From Alphaproteobacteria bacterium (lineage in GTDB: Bacteria > Pseudomonadota > Alphaproteobacteria > CALKHQ01): DNA of 64,000 nucleotides. Every line of letters begins with the position of its first letter. Within the stretch, counting starts at the first letter, position 1. The notes under the pieces were generated by a model. The model made no database searches and was not told the origin of the DNA. It saw only the letters and a list, made by a program, of their open reading frames with translations. The position numbers were made by a program, and so were the translations under genes. This document shows, piece by piece, positions 7,738 to 15,787 of the stretch. The DNA lies in NCBI GenBank assembly GCA_041396705.1, contig JAWKYB010000010.1, forward strand, positions 62,001 to 126,000, read 5' to 3'.

Positions 7738-8139
7738 TCAGGTCGGCGATTCGTCCCAAAAGGTCGCTTCGACCTTGTGGCCGTCGAGGTCGCGGACGAA
7801 GCAGCCATAGTAGGCCGGACCGTAGGCTGGCCGCGGTCCCGGCGGGCCGTCGGGCGATGCGCCGGCGGCCAAGGCAGCTTCCCAGAAGGCGTGAACCGCA
7901 GCCCTTGTCGTCGCCACGAACCCAAGATGCGTGCCGTTGCCGGTGCGCGCCGGCTCACCGTCGATCGGCGTCTGGACCCAGAATTCCGGATACCGATTGC
8001 CATAGGCGACCGCGCCCGGGAACTCCTCCAAGCGGTGCGCGCCAAGGGTTGGCATCACGGTGTCGTAGAACGCGGTTGTGCGGGCGAGGTCGTTAGTGCC
8101 CAGCGAGACGTGGGAGATGAGGTTCGGGTTCTCGGTCAT
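7738..8139 (-). CDS. VOC family protein (lactoylglutathione lyase-like)
   Basis: A 133-residue VOC protein: LISHVSLGTNDLARTTAFYD at the N-terminus, THLGFVATTRAAVHAF in the middle and YYGCFVRDLDGHKVEATFWD at the end, with the final metal-ligand Glu in KVEATFW. The ATG at 8139 (MTENPNLISH) is preferred because upstream codons show no family similarity. It sits 30 bases before the GST gene on the same strand, so a joint role in handling glutathione-linked or electrophilic metabolites is possible. A perfect inverted repeat lies upstream of its start. Confidence 0.85.
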   Translation of the reverse strand: MTENPNLISHVSLGTNDLARTTAFYDTVMPTLGAHRLEEFPGAVAYGNRYPEFWVQTPIDGEPARTGNGTHLGFVATTRAAVHAFWEAALAAGASPDGPPGPRPAYGPAYYGCFVRDLDGHKVEATFWDESPT

Positions 8140-8181
8140 CGCGTGAAATCCTTCAATCCCTTGCAGCCGACGGACAACCGG

Positions 8182-8187
8182 ATCATA
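8182..8187 (-). promoter_or_regulatory. Possible -10 element (TATGAT) for the VOC gene
   Basis: On the minus strand TATGAT (one mismatch to consensus) lies 42 bases upstream of the ATG at 8139. No good -35 is present at the right distance. The adjacent inverted repeat occupies about -16 to -46, the position expected for an operator. Confidence 0.3.
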
Positions 8188-8191
8188 CAGG

Positions 8192-8221
8192 CACCTGCTG
8201 ACAGCCATATGTCAGCAGGTG
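8192..8221. repeat. Perfect 12-bp inverted repeat between parA-like and VOC genes
   Basis: CACCTGCTGACA at 8192-8203, loop GCCATA, and the exact complement TGTCAGCAGGTG at 8210-8221. It lies after the ParA-like stop codon and before the VOC start, both on the minus strand. It can form a hairpin ending the upstream transcript, though no T-run follows, or serve as an operator for a dimeric regulator. Confidence 0.6.
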
Positions 8222-8232
8222 GGGCAACGCTC

Positions 8233-8880
8233 TCATTTGCCGGCGCGCCGCCAAACCTCGGCGGCGAGGGCGGCGATCTCGCCGGCTGCGGCCGACCGGC
8301 GTTGCAGCTCGGCCGCGCCGAGACCGCGCAGGAAGGCGTCGGCGAAGGCCACCCGGTTGCCGAGGCGGGCCTTGGCCACCGTCAGCGCGGGGTGGCCGAG
8401 CGCGGCGGCCTCGCGCGCGATCTGCTCGGTCAGCCGCGCGCGCGGCGGCACGCGGTTCAGCACGATCAGCACGGGTCGCTTCTCCGTCGCCGCCATGTCC
8501 AGCGTAGGCTGCACCGCCCACAGGTCCGCCGGACTCGGCTGCATCGGCACGACCACCAGCGTCGCGGCACGAATCGCCAGCCGCGCCTCGGTCTCGGCAT
8601 GCGGCGGGCTGTCGATGACGACCACGTCGTGCAGATCGGCCAGCCGGGTGACCTGGTTGGTGGTGCGCCAGCCGGCGATCGACTCCACGGTCAGCGGCGC
8701 TGCTTCGGCGGCGCCGGCCGCGCGGATCTCGCCCCAGCGGGCAACCGTGCCCTGCGGGTCGATGTCGACCAACGCCACCTTCCGCCGGCCGGCGGCCCAG
8801 GCGGCGGCGAGGTTCGCGGCCAGCGTGGACTTGCCGGCGCCGCCTTTCTGCTGTGCGATGGTGATGATGCGTCCGGCCAT
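8233..8880 (-). CDS. ParA/MinD-family ATPase, orphan
   Basis: A 215-residue deviant Walker A ATPase: KGGAGKST at residues 12-19 with the signature lysine, Walker A' VDIDPQG, and the Walker B region VVVIDSPPHAE. It lacks the N-terminal HTH of plasmid ParA proteins, and no parB gene lies beside it, so it is not a standard partition pair. Such small ParA-like proteins position cargo (chromosome, chemoreceptors, division sites) or have unknown jobs. MipZ is a relative in this class, but the sequence between the motifs is not distinctive enough for me to call it. It is divergent from sua5 across 96 bases. Confidence 0.82.
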   Translation of the reverse strand: MAGRIITIAQQKGGAGKSTLAANLAAAWAAGRRKVALVDIDPQGTVARWGEIRAAGAAEAAPLTVESIAGWRTTNQVTRLADLHDVVVIDSPPHAETEARLAIRAATLVVVPMQPSPADLWAVQPTLDMAATEKRPVLIVLNRVPPRARLTEQIAREAAALGHPALTVAKARLGNRVAFADAFLRGLGAAELQRRSAAAGEIAALAAEVWRRAGK

Positions 8881-8976
8881 CGCTGCGACTCCCGTTCAGC
8901 GCTGCGGTCGCGAAATTGTTGCACTGCAACACGGGCTCAGGCAACCAGGGATGCGAAACGGCGCGGGCGGCGAGGA

Positions 8977-9954
8977 ATGGACGGCACGACGATGATACGG
9001 CCGGAGCCGGCAACGGAAGCGGCGATCGCGCGCGCGGCCGACGTGCTGGCCGCTGGCGGGCTGGTCGCCTTTCCGACCGAGACCGTTTATGGCCTCGGCG
9101 CGGACGCGACCAGCGACGCCGCGGTGGCGCGCATTTTCGAAGCCAAGGCGCGCCCCCGCTTCAATCCGCTGATCGCCCATGTCGCCGACGCGGCGTCGGC
9201 ATTCGCGCTGGTGGCGCCGAACCGGCCGGCGCGCAAGCTGGCCGACCGGTTCTGGCCGGGGCCGCTGACGCTGCTGCTGCGCCGGCTGCCCGGTTGCCCG
9301 GTGTCGCTGCTGGCCACGGCCGGTCTCGACACGCTGGCGGTCCGCGTGCCGGCGGCACCGGTCGCGCTGGCGCTGCTGGAGGCGTTCGGCGGTCCGGTCG
9401 CGGCGCCGAGCGCCAACCCGGCGGGCCGGCTGAGCCCGACCACGGCCGCCCATGTGGCCGAGGGGCTGGGCGAGCGGGTCGACATGATCCTCGACGGCGG
9501 ACCCTGCCGGGTCGGAGTCGAATCGACCATCGTCGACCTGACCGAGCCGGACCGGCCGCTGCTGCTGCGGCCCGGCGGGTTGGCGCGGAGTGCCATCGAG
9601 GCGGTGGTCGGCCCGCTGGGCGCCAAGGGCGGCGGCGCTTCGCCCACCGCCCCGGGCCAGCTCGAATCGCACTATGCGCCGGCGCGCCCGGTGCGGCTGG
9701 AGGCGACGGCGCCGGCGGCGGGCGAGGCTTGGCTCGGCTTCGGGCCCGGCTGCGCCGGCGCCGACCTCAATCTCAGTCCGTCCGGCGCGACCACCGAGGC
9801 GGCGGCCAACCTGTTCGCCATGCTGCGCGCGCTCGACCGCCCGCCGTTCGCCGCCATCGCGGTGGCGCCGGTGCCGGCCCACGGCCTGGGCGAGGCGATC
9901 AACGACCGCCTGCGACGGGCTGCCGCGCCGCGGGCTTCGGCCGGAGCGGCCTGA
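8977..9954 (+). CDS. sua5: L-threonylcarbamoyladenylate synthase, Sua5 type
   Basis: A 325-residue enzyme making threonylcarbamoyl-AMP from threonine, bicarbonate and ATP for the t6A37 modification of ANN-decoding tRNAs. The catalytic domain has LVAFPTETVYGLGADA, the KARPRFNPLIAHV loop, FWPGPLTLLL and APSANPAGRLSPT. The extra C-terminal Sua5 domain follows the linker with LESHYAPARPV, so this is the long Sua5 form rather than short TsaC. The start is uncertain: ATG at 8977 touches the GAGGA sequence, while ATG at 8992 is 15 bases from it. Its TGA overlaps the ATG of the next gene. Confidence 0.93.
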   Translation: MDGTTMIRPEPATEAAIARAADVLAAGGLVAFPTETVYGLGADATSDAAVARIFEAKARPRFNPLIAHVADAASAFALVAPNRPARKLADRFWPGPLTLLLRRLPGCPVSLLATAGLDTLAVRVPAAPVALALLEAFGGPVAAPSANPAGRLSPTTAAHVAEGLGERVDMILDGGPCRVGVESTIVDLTEPDRPLLLRPGGLARSAIEAVVGPLGAKGGGASPTAPGQLESHYAPARPVRLEATAPAAGEAWLGFGPGCAGADLNLSPSGATTEAAANLFAMLRALDRPPFAAIAVAPVPAHGLGEAINDRLRRAAAPRASAGAA

Positions 9955-11075
9955 TGCACGTCATCGTCTGCGGCGGCGGGGTGATCGGGGCCGCGGTCGC
10001 CTATTTCCTCGCGCGCCGCGCGGTCGCCGTCACGATTGTCGAGCGGACCGGCGTCGCCAACGCGGCCTCGGGCAAGTCGGGCGGCTTCCTGGCGCTGGAC
10101 TGGTGCGACGGCACGCCGTTGCAGGCGCTGGCGCGGCGCAGCTTCGCCCTGCATGCCGAGCTCGCCGCGGCGCTCGACGACGACTGGGGTTATCGCCGCC
10201 TCGACACCTATGGCGGCTGGGCGCGCGCCGGCGGACCGGGCGGCGGCACCGCGCTGGGTTGGGTCGGCGACAGCGTCGCCATCGGCCGCCGGCTCGGCGG
10301 GCCGCAGACCACCGCCCAGGTGCACCCGGCCCGTTTCACCGAGGCGATGCTGCGCGCCGCGCAGGCGCACGGCGCCCGCCTGGTCGCCGGCACCGTCGCG
10401 GGCATCGACTCCGGTCCGGCTTCGGCGCAGGTGCAGGTCGATGGCGCCGTGCACGAGGCCGACGCCGTCGTCGTGGCGATGGGCCCGTGGTCGATCCTGG
10501 CCGCGCAGTGGCTGCCGCTGCCGGCCGTGTACGGCCTGAAGGGCCACAGCCTGGTGTTCGAGACCGGCGCGGCGGTGCCGGCCGAATCGCTGTTCCTCGA
10601 CGTCGAGGAACCGTCCGGCGCGTCGCAGTCGCCGGAGGTGTTCCCGCGGCCGGACGGCACCACCTATGTCTGTGCCATCTCAAGCGAAAGCCCGCTGCCG
10701 GTCGATCCCGCCGCGGTGGCGCCCGATCCGGGCGCGATCGACCGGCTGGCCGCGATGTGCGCCACGATCTCGCCGATCCTGGCCGGCGCGCCGGTGCTGG
10801 CGCGGCAGGCGTGTTTCCGTCCGGTGACGCGGGACGGGTTGCCGCTGATCGGCCGGGTCGCCGGCCGCGACCGCGTCTTTGTCGCCACCGGCCACAGCGT
10901 GTGGGGCATCCTGAACGCGCCGGCGACCGGCGAGGCAATGGCCGAGCTGATCGTCGACGGCGCGGCGCGGACCGTGGACATCGCGCCGTTCGACCCCGGC
11001 CGCATGGCGCCGTTCGATCCGGCCCGGCTGCAGGCCGCGCCACGGGTGCGGCGTCCGCTGCCTTCCGCGGGCTAG
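9954..11075 (+). CDS. FAD-dependent oxidoreductase, DAO (glycine/D-amino acid oxidase) family
   Basis: A 373-residue flavoprotein. The dinucleotide-binding motif is at residues 7-12 (GGGVIG) followed by the acidic end of strand 2 (IVERTG), then ASGKSGGFLA, typical of DAO-family FAD binding. The C-terminal part has CFRPVTRDGLPLIGRV and the FVATGHSVWGILNAPATGE flavin-contact segment. Family members oxidise amino or imino acids, sarcosine or related amines; the substrate is not deducible here. ATG overlaps the sua5 stop codon, implying co-translation, though the two functions are not evidently linked. Confidence 0.9.
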   Translation: MHVIVCGGGVIGAAVAYFLARRAVAVTIVERTGVANAASGKSGGFLALDWCDGTPLQALARRSFALHAELAAALDDDWGYRRLDTYGGWARAGGPGGGTALGWVGDSVAIGRRLGGPQTTAQVHPARFTEAMLRAAQAHGARLVAGTVAGIDSGPASAQVQVDGAVHEADAVVVAMGPWSILAAQWLPLPAVYGLKGHSLVFETGAAVPAESLFLDVEEPSGASQSPEVFPRPDGTTYVCAISSESPLPVDPAAVAPDPGAIDRLAAMCATISPILAGAPVLARQACFRPVTRDGLPLIGRVAGRDRVFVATGHSVWGILNAPATGEAMAELIVDGAARTVDIAPFDPGRMAPFDPARLQAAPRVRRPLPSAG

Positions 11076-11137
11076 GCAGCCAACCGCCGACGCGCTACCT
11101 ACGTGGGTCGGGGAGAAAGCCACAGCCGGAGTTCGCC

Positions 11138-12922
11138 ATGCCCTATGCCGCGCCCGTGCGCGAGATGCGCTTCGCCATGGACCACATGGCGGACTATGCC
11201 GCTGTCGCGGCGCTGCCCGGCTATGGCGACGCCACGCCGGACCTGGTCGAGGCGGTGCTGACCGAGGCCGACAGGTTGGCCAACGGCGAGCTGGCGCCGC
11301 TGAACCGGATCGGCGACGTGCAGGGCAGCCGGCTGGAGAACGGCGTGGTGCGCTCGCCCGACGGGTTTCCCGCCGCCTGGCGCCAGTTCGCCGATGGCGG
11401 GTGGAACGGTCTGCCGTTCGCGCCCGAGCATGGCGGCCAGGGCCTGCCCTGGGTGCTTTCGACTGCGGTACAGGAGATGTGGCAGGGCGCCAACATGAGC
11501 TTCGGATTGGCGCCGCTGCTGGTACAGGGGGTGATCGTGGCGCTGACCGCGCACGGCACCGCGGCACAGCAGCGCCGCTACCTGCCGGCGCTGATCGAGG
11601 GCCGTTGGACCGGCACGATGAACCTGACCGAACCTCAGGCCGGTACCGACCTGGGTGCGCTGCGCACGCGGGCGGAGCCGGCACCGGAGCTGGGCGAGGG
11701 CGTCTACCGCCTGCGCGGCCAGAAGATCTACATCACATGGGGCGACCACGACCTCGCCGAGAATGTCGTGCACCTGGTGCTGGCGCGCGCGCCGGACGCG
11801 CCCGGCGGCTCGCGCGGCATCTCGCTGTTCGTGGTGCCGAAGGTGCTGGTCAACGCCGACGGCAGCCTGGGCCCGCGCAACGACGTGCGCGTGGTGTCGC
11901 TGGAGCGCAAGCTCGGCATCCACGGCAGCCCGACCTGCGTGATGGCCTATGGCGACGACGACGGCGCCATCGGCGAGCTGGTCGGCGAGCTGCACGGCGG
12001 CCTGCGCTGCATGTTCTCGATGATGAACGACGCCCGCATCTCGGTCGGCGTCCAGGGCCTCGGCATCGCCGAGCACGCCTACCAGCAGGCGTTGGCCTAT
12101 GCCCGGCAGCGCGTGCAGGGCCGCGCGGTCGGGCGCGACGAGGTCGCCTCCGCCATCGTCCACCATCCCGATGTCCGCCGCATGCTGCTGTGGATGAAGA
12201 GCCATCTGATGGCGATGCGCGGCCTGGCCTATCTCGCCGCTGCCGCCCACGACCTGGCATTGCGCCATCCCGACGCGGCGGCGCGCGCGGCCGCGCAGGC
12301 GCGCCTCGACCTGCTGACCCCCATCGTCAAGGCCTGGCTGACCGACACCGGCGTGGCGGTGGCTTCGACCGGGGTGCAGGTGCACGGCGGCATGGGCTTC
12401 ATCGAGGAGACCGGTGCCGCCCAGCATCTGCGCGACGCCCGCATCCTGCCGATCTACGAAGGCACCAACGGCGTGCAGGCGCAGGATCTGGTCGCCCGCA
12501 AGATCGCGCTGGACGGCGGCGCGGCGATGGAAACGCTGATCGAGGAGATGGCGCAGACCGGGCAGGCGCTGGCGGCCTCGCCGCGGCTGTCCGACCTGGC
12601 GCCGCCGCTGGCCGGCGCGCTCGACCATGCGCGCCGCGCCACCCGCTACATGGCCGAGGCGACCGCGGACAAGGCACTGGTCGACGCGCTGGCCGGATCG
12701 CTGCCCTATCTCGAGCAGATGGGCATCACCATCGGCGGCTGGCTGTTGTGCAAGGGCGCGCTGGCGGCAGATGCGGCACGCGGCGAAGGCGCGTTCAATC
12801 GGGCGCAGGTTGCGCTTGCCCGCTATTTCGCCGCCCATGTGCTGCCGCAGGCCGGCGCGCTCGCCGCTGCCGCCACCGCCGGGGCCGACCCGGTGATGGG
12901 GCTGGACGTCGACGCACTGTAG
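11138..12922 (+). CDS. Acyl-CoA dehydrogenase, long form with C-terminal extension
   Basis: A 594-residue FAD enzyme of fatty-acid beta-oxidation type. It has the N-terminal helical domain (PEHGGQGLPWVLST), the middle beta domain with MNLTEPQAGTDLG and KIYITWGDHD, and the C-terminal helical domain with GGMGFIEETGAAQHLRDARI. The catalytic base is predicted at Glu441 in YEGTNGVQ. About 120 residues beyond the classic length form the extra helical region seen in DmdC/FadE-like subfamilies. The substrate is unknown. ATG at 11138 is used since family similarity starts there (MPYAAPVREMRF). It is 62 bases after the oxidoreductase. Confidence 0.92.
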   Translation: MPYAAPVREMRFAMDHMADYAAVAALPGYGDATPDLVEAVLTEADRLANGELAPLNRIGDVQGSRLENGVVRSPDGFPAAWRQFADGGWNGLPFAPEHGGQGLPWVLSTAVQEMWQGANMSFGLAPLLVQGVIVALTAHGTAAQQRRYLPALIEGRWTGTMNLTEPQAGTDLGALRTRAEPAPELGEGVYRLRGQKIYITWGDHDLAENVVHLVLARAPDAPGGSRGISLFVVPKVLVNADGSLGPRNDVRVVSLERKLGIHGSPTCVMAYGDDDGAIGELVGELHGGLRCMFSMMNDARISVGVQGLGIAEHAYQQALAYARQRVQGRAVGRDEVASAIVHHPDVRRMLLWMKSHLMAMRGLAYLAAAAHDLALRHPDAAARAAAQARLDLLTPIVKAWLTDTGVAVASTGVQVHGGMGFIEETGAAQHLRDARILPIYEGTNGVQAQDLVARKIALDGGAAMETLIEEMAQTGQALAASPRLSDLAPPLAGALDHARRATRYMAEATADKALVDALAGSLPYLEQMGITIGGWLLCKGALAADAARGEGAFNRAQVALARYFAAHVLPQAGALAAAATAGADPVMGLDVDAL

Positions 12923-12937
12923 CCGGCGGGCCGCCGG

Positions 12938-13717
12938 CTATTCGCCGGCGACCGGGCCGTAGCGGACGATGTGGCCGCGCAGCATGCCCCATGCGGTCTC
13001 GCCCTCGATGCGCACCGGCATCGCCAGGCCGTCGCCGAGATCGGCCAGCCAGACCGCCCAGTCCTCGTTGCGTGCCTGCTCGGTCTCGAACCGGCGCGAA
13101 TAACCGGCGATCCGGTTCAGGGTGAAGGTGCACAGCGTCGCCGGGCCGGCATAGATGCCGTAGTCCGTCTCCGGCGCCTCCGCCGGCTCGGTGCCCAGCA
13201 CCTGCATCGCCGACAGTCTGCGGCCGTCGAACAGGCGCCTGTCGCCGCCGCAGTCCTGCGGCGACAGCGCGGTCTGCAGGAAGGCGGTCAGCGGGTCGAC
13301 GGCGCCACGGCTCTGCTCCGGCGTCACCGCGTCGCGCTCGTCCTCCTCGGTGCTCGGCTCGGCGACCACGCGGATCACCGCACCGTCGGCGTAGGCCAGG
13401 TCGACCGTGCGGTCCTCGCCGCGGAACAGGCTCGACGACACATAGCTGTCGGGCACCAGCCGGCCGTCGACCATGCGGCCCTCGGCGGCGCTGCGCGCGG
13501 TCCAGTCGCTCATCATCGCCGCCAGCCCGACCAGGTCGACCCCGGAGGCGATGCGATAGCCGGCGCCATCGCGCGCGATCGCCACCTTGAACTCGGCGAC
13601 CTGCGCGCCACCGACATAGATGGCGTAGTCGTAGTGGACGGCGCCCGGCGCGGCCGTGGCCTGGCCGCAGGCCAGCGCCAGGGCGATCGCGCTCAGCGCG
13701 GGTACGGTCCGGCTCAT
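12938..13717 (-). CDS. Exported DUF3108 family protein
   Basis: A 259-residue protein with an N-terminal signal peptide (MSRTVPALSAIALALACGQATA, cleavage near residues 22-24). The mature part matches the DUF3108 pattern of a periplasmic beta-rich domain: HYDYAIYVGGAQVAEFKVAI, then YRIASGVDLVGLAAMMSDW, and a C-terminal TFTLNRIAGYSRRFETE stretch. Function is unknown; relatives sit in cell envelopes of proteobacteria. ATG at 13717 follows GGAGGGAGG at good spacing, and the signal peptide starts there. It converges on the acyl-CoA dehydrogenase with a 15-base gap. Confidence 0.8.
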   Translation of the reverse strand: MSRTVPALSAIALALACGQATAAPGAVHYDYAIYVGGAQVAEFKVAIARDGAGYRIASGVDLVGLAAMMSDWTARSAAEGRMVDGRLVPDSYVSSSLFRGEDRTVDLAYADGAVIRVVAEPSTEEDERDAVTPEQSRGAVDPLTAFLQTALSPQDCGGDRRLFDGRRLSAMQVLGTEPAEAPETDYGIYAGPATLCTFTLNRIAGYSRRFETEQARNEDWAVWLADLGDGLAMPVRIEGETAWGMLRGHIVRYGPVAGE

Positions 13718-13752
13718 GCTGCGGCCTCCCTCCGGTCCCTGGAATCCCGGCC

Positions 13753-13782
13753 TTGACACTCCGTGGGCTTCCTCCCTTATAT
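13753..13782 (+). promoter_or_regulatory. Promoter of tRNA-Val
   Basis: Perfect -35 TTGACA at 13753-13758, an 18-base spacer and TTATAT at 13777-13782. Transcription should start near 13790, about 30 bases before the tRNA. Confidence 0.7.
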
Positions 13783-13821
13783 GCCGGCCTCGCGCACGCG
13801 GATCACCTCAAAAGCGCGTCA

Positions 13822-13896
13822 GGGCCGTTAGCTCAGCGGGAGAGCGCTCGCCTCACACGCGAGAGGTCGCTGGTTCAATCCCAGCACGGCCCACCA
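13822..13896 (+). tRNA. tRNA-Val (CAC anticodon)
   Basis: A 75-base tRNA with encoded CCA. The acceptor stem pairs GGGCCGT (13822-13828) with ACGGCCC (13886-13892), the D stem is GCTC/GAGC, the anticodon stem is CTCGC/GCGAG around the loop CTCACAC (anticodon CAC), and the T arm is GCTGG-TTCAATC-CCAGC. It reads GUG codons, which are common in this GC-rich genome. A strong promoter lies just upstream. Confidence 0.97.
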
Positions 13897-13913
13897 TCCG
13901 TTTCGCTGCCGCG

Positions 13914-15047
13914 TCACTTCTGCTTGCGCCCGCCGATCCAGCCCTTGCGCCAGAACCATGCGAGCAGGCCGACGCCGACCGCGAGCATCACGACCAGCGC
14001 GACCGGATAGCCGATCGCCCATTTCAGCTCCGGCATGTTCCAGGGCGAGGCGGTGTCGAAGTTCATGCCCCACAGGCCGGCGAGAAAACTGAGCGGGATG
14101 AAGATGGTGGCGATGATCGTCAGCACCTTCATGATCTCGTTCATACGGGCGCTCAGGCTGGACAGGTAGACGTCGAGCAGGCTGGCGGCGATCTCGCGGT
14201 AGGTCTCGACGATGTCCATCAGCTGGATGGCGTGGTCGTAGCAGTCGCGCAGGTAGAGCCGCGTGGTCTGGCCGATATGGGCGCTGTCGTCGCGGATCAG
14301 GGCGTTGACCATCTCGCGCGTCGGCCAGATCGCGCGGCGCAGGGTCAGCAGCTCGCGCTTGATGCGGTGCAGCCGGTCGACCTGGTCCGGCTCGGGCTGC
14401 GCGATCACCTCGTCCTCCAGCGTTTCCACCGCCTCGCCGATCTCCTCCAGCGCGGGGAAATAGCCGTCGATCACCGCGTCGATCAGCGCATAGGCCAGGT
14501 AGTCGGCGCCCATCTGGCGCAGCCGGCCCTTGCCGCGTCGCAGCCGGTCGCGCACCGGGTCGAAGCAGTCGCCCGGCTGTTCCTGGAAGGTCAGCAGGAA
14601 GCCCTCGCCGATGAACAGCGAGATCTGCTCGGTCTCGATGCCGCGCTCCGGCCAACCGTCGCGGTGCAGCATGCGCACGATGACGAAGCTGTGGTCGTCG
14701 AACGTCTCGGTCTTCGGCCGCTGGTGCACGTTGACCACGTCCTCCAGCGACAGCTGGTGCAGGCCGAACACCCGGCCGACCTCCTCGATCAGCGCGATGT
14801 CGGCGAGACCGTCGATGTTCACCCACAGCACGTGGCCCGGCCGGCGCAGGCGGGCGATGTCGGCGGGCTTGCACGACGTCTGCTCGTGCAAGCCCTCGGC
14901 GTTGTACGAAAGGGCCGAAACGCGTGTCGGCGCCGCCTCGGGGTCGGCGACCAGCGTGCCCGGCGCGGCGCCCGGCGCCGCCCGCTTGGCGATCTGCAGC
15001 TTGCGGCGGTGGCGGCGGCCGCGATGCCCGCCCTTGTCAGTCGACAT
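13914..15047 (-). CDS. corA: CorA-type magnesium/cobalt transporter
   Basis: A 377-residue inner-membrane divalent-cation channel. A basic N-terminus precedes a large cytoplasmic alpha/beta domain (HVLWVNIDGLAD, LHQLSLEDVVNVHQRPK) and a long stalk helix with DAVIDGYFPALEEIGE. Two C-terminal transmembrane helices follow; TM1 ends in the signature WGMNF, the GMN selectivity filter, with the usual Tyr before it replaced by Trp. The C-terminus is lysine-rich (GGRKQK). The start overlaps the end of the upstream DUF599 gene by 11 bases, so the two are translated together. Confidence 0.93.
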   Translation of the reverse strand: MSTDKGGHRGRRHRRKLQIAKRAAPGAAPGTLVADPEAAPTRVSALSYNAEGLHEQTSCKPADIARLRRPGHVLWVNIDGLADIALIEEVGRVFGLHQLSLEDVVNVHQRPKTETFDDHSFVIVRMLHRDGWPERGIETEQISLFIGEGFLLTFQEQPGDCFDPVRDRLRRGKGRLRQMGADYLAYALIDAVIDGYFPALEEIGEAVETLEDEVIAQPEPDQVDRLHRIKRELLTLRRAIWPTREMVNALIRDDSAHIGQTTRLYLRDCYDHAIQLMDIVETYREIAASLLDVYLSSLSARMNEIMKVLTIIATIFIPLSFLAGLWGMNFDTASPWNMPELKWAIGYPVALVVMLAVGVGLLAWFWRKGWIGGRKQK

Positions 15048-15699
15048 GGCGCAACACCCAGATCAGGGCGAGGGTGCCGAACAGCATCCACAGCGGGCCG
15101 AACAGCCACAGCGCCAGCGGCGCGGCGGCGTAGTAGCAGCGCATGCCGATCCAATATTGGGTGGCGCCGCGCTCGAGTTCGTCGGCGGCGTTGGTGGCGG
15201 CGACGCCGCGGTCCTGGCTGCCGATCACGTTGATCATGAAGCCGAAGTGGACGAAGGCGCGCACCGCCAGAACGAAGGCGTAGAAGGCAAGCACGAAGGC
15301 GACCACCAGGGCCAGCGACTTGAACAGCCACAGCCCCTGCGAGGTGCTGCCGAGCAGGTTGAGCGCGTGGGCGAAGGCGGAGAGCTTGTCGCTGGTGAAG
15401 GCGGCGGCGAGCAGGCCGAGGGCGAACAGGATCGCAGTCGAGGCGAGGAAGGTCGACGACATGATCCAGTTGCGCATCGTGTGGATGGCGAGCAGGTCGT
15501 GGCCGCCGCCGGCCATCATGTGCACCCAGGCGCGGCGGGCGGCGGCGTGGCGGCCCTTGGCCGACGACTGCGGATCGGACGCCGTGCGGCGCAGCAGCTG
15601 GATGTTGTAGGCGGCGAATCCGGCGAAGCTGACCACGCCGGCGGCGAGATCGGCGATCCAGTAGCGGTCCTGCAATGCGGTCGACAGCCAGTCGCCCAC
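15037..15699 (-). CDS. DUF599 family membrane protein
   Basis: A 220-residue integral membrane protein with about four hydrophobic segments: DLAAGVVSFAGFAAYNIQLL, TFLASTAILFALGLLAA, FKSLALVVAFVLAFYAFVLA and PLALWLFGPLWMLFGTLALI. The middle MHTMRNWIMSSTFLAS-like region and FVHFGFMINV are typical of DUF599, whose function is unknown. GTG at 15699 is chosen as the start; TTG at 15774 or GTG at 15753 would add residues without family resemblance. It overlaps corA by 11 bases, so a link to cation transport is possible but unproven. Confidence 0.75.
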   Translation of the reverse strand: MGDWLSTALQDRYWIADLAAGVVSFAGFAAYNIQLLRRTASDPQSSAKGRHAAARRAWVHMMAGGGHDLLAIHTMRNWIMSSTFLASTAILFALGLLAAAFTSDKLSAFAHALNLLGSTSQGLWLFKSLALVVAFVLAFYAFVLAVRAFVHFGFMINVIGSQDRGVAATNAADELERGATQYWIGMRCYYAAAPLALWLFGPLWMLFGTLALIWVLRHVD

Positions 15700-15787
15700 G
15701 TCTCGTGCACCCTGACTCGGTCTGTGGCCGGTTGTGTTCCCGGCCAGCGTCACGGTTCGGGCCGTGCTTGGCAAGGCCCGCGCCGGA

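Noticed and set aside
8233..8880. ParA-like gene as a sign of a plasmid or integrated element
   Set aside because: No parB, parS, replication, integrase or transfer gene is near; both neighbours are ordinary chromosomal genes.
9590..11137. A single 1110-codon protein reaching from the sua5 region through the acyl-CoA dehydrogenase
   Set aside because: Only the part after 11138 resembles the dehydrogenase; the rest is another frame of sua5 and the FAD oxidoreductase.
11099..12838. Minus-strand open frame of 579 codons opposite the acyl-CoA dehydrogenase
   Set aside because: Fully contained in a clear enzyme gene and of shadow composition.
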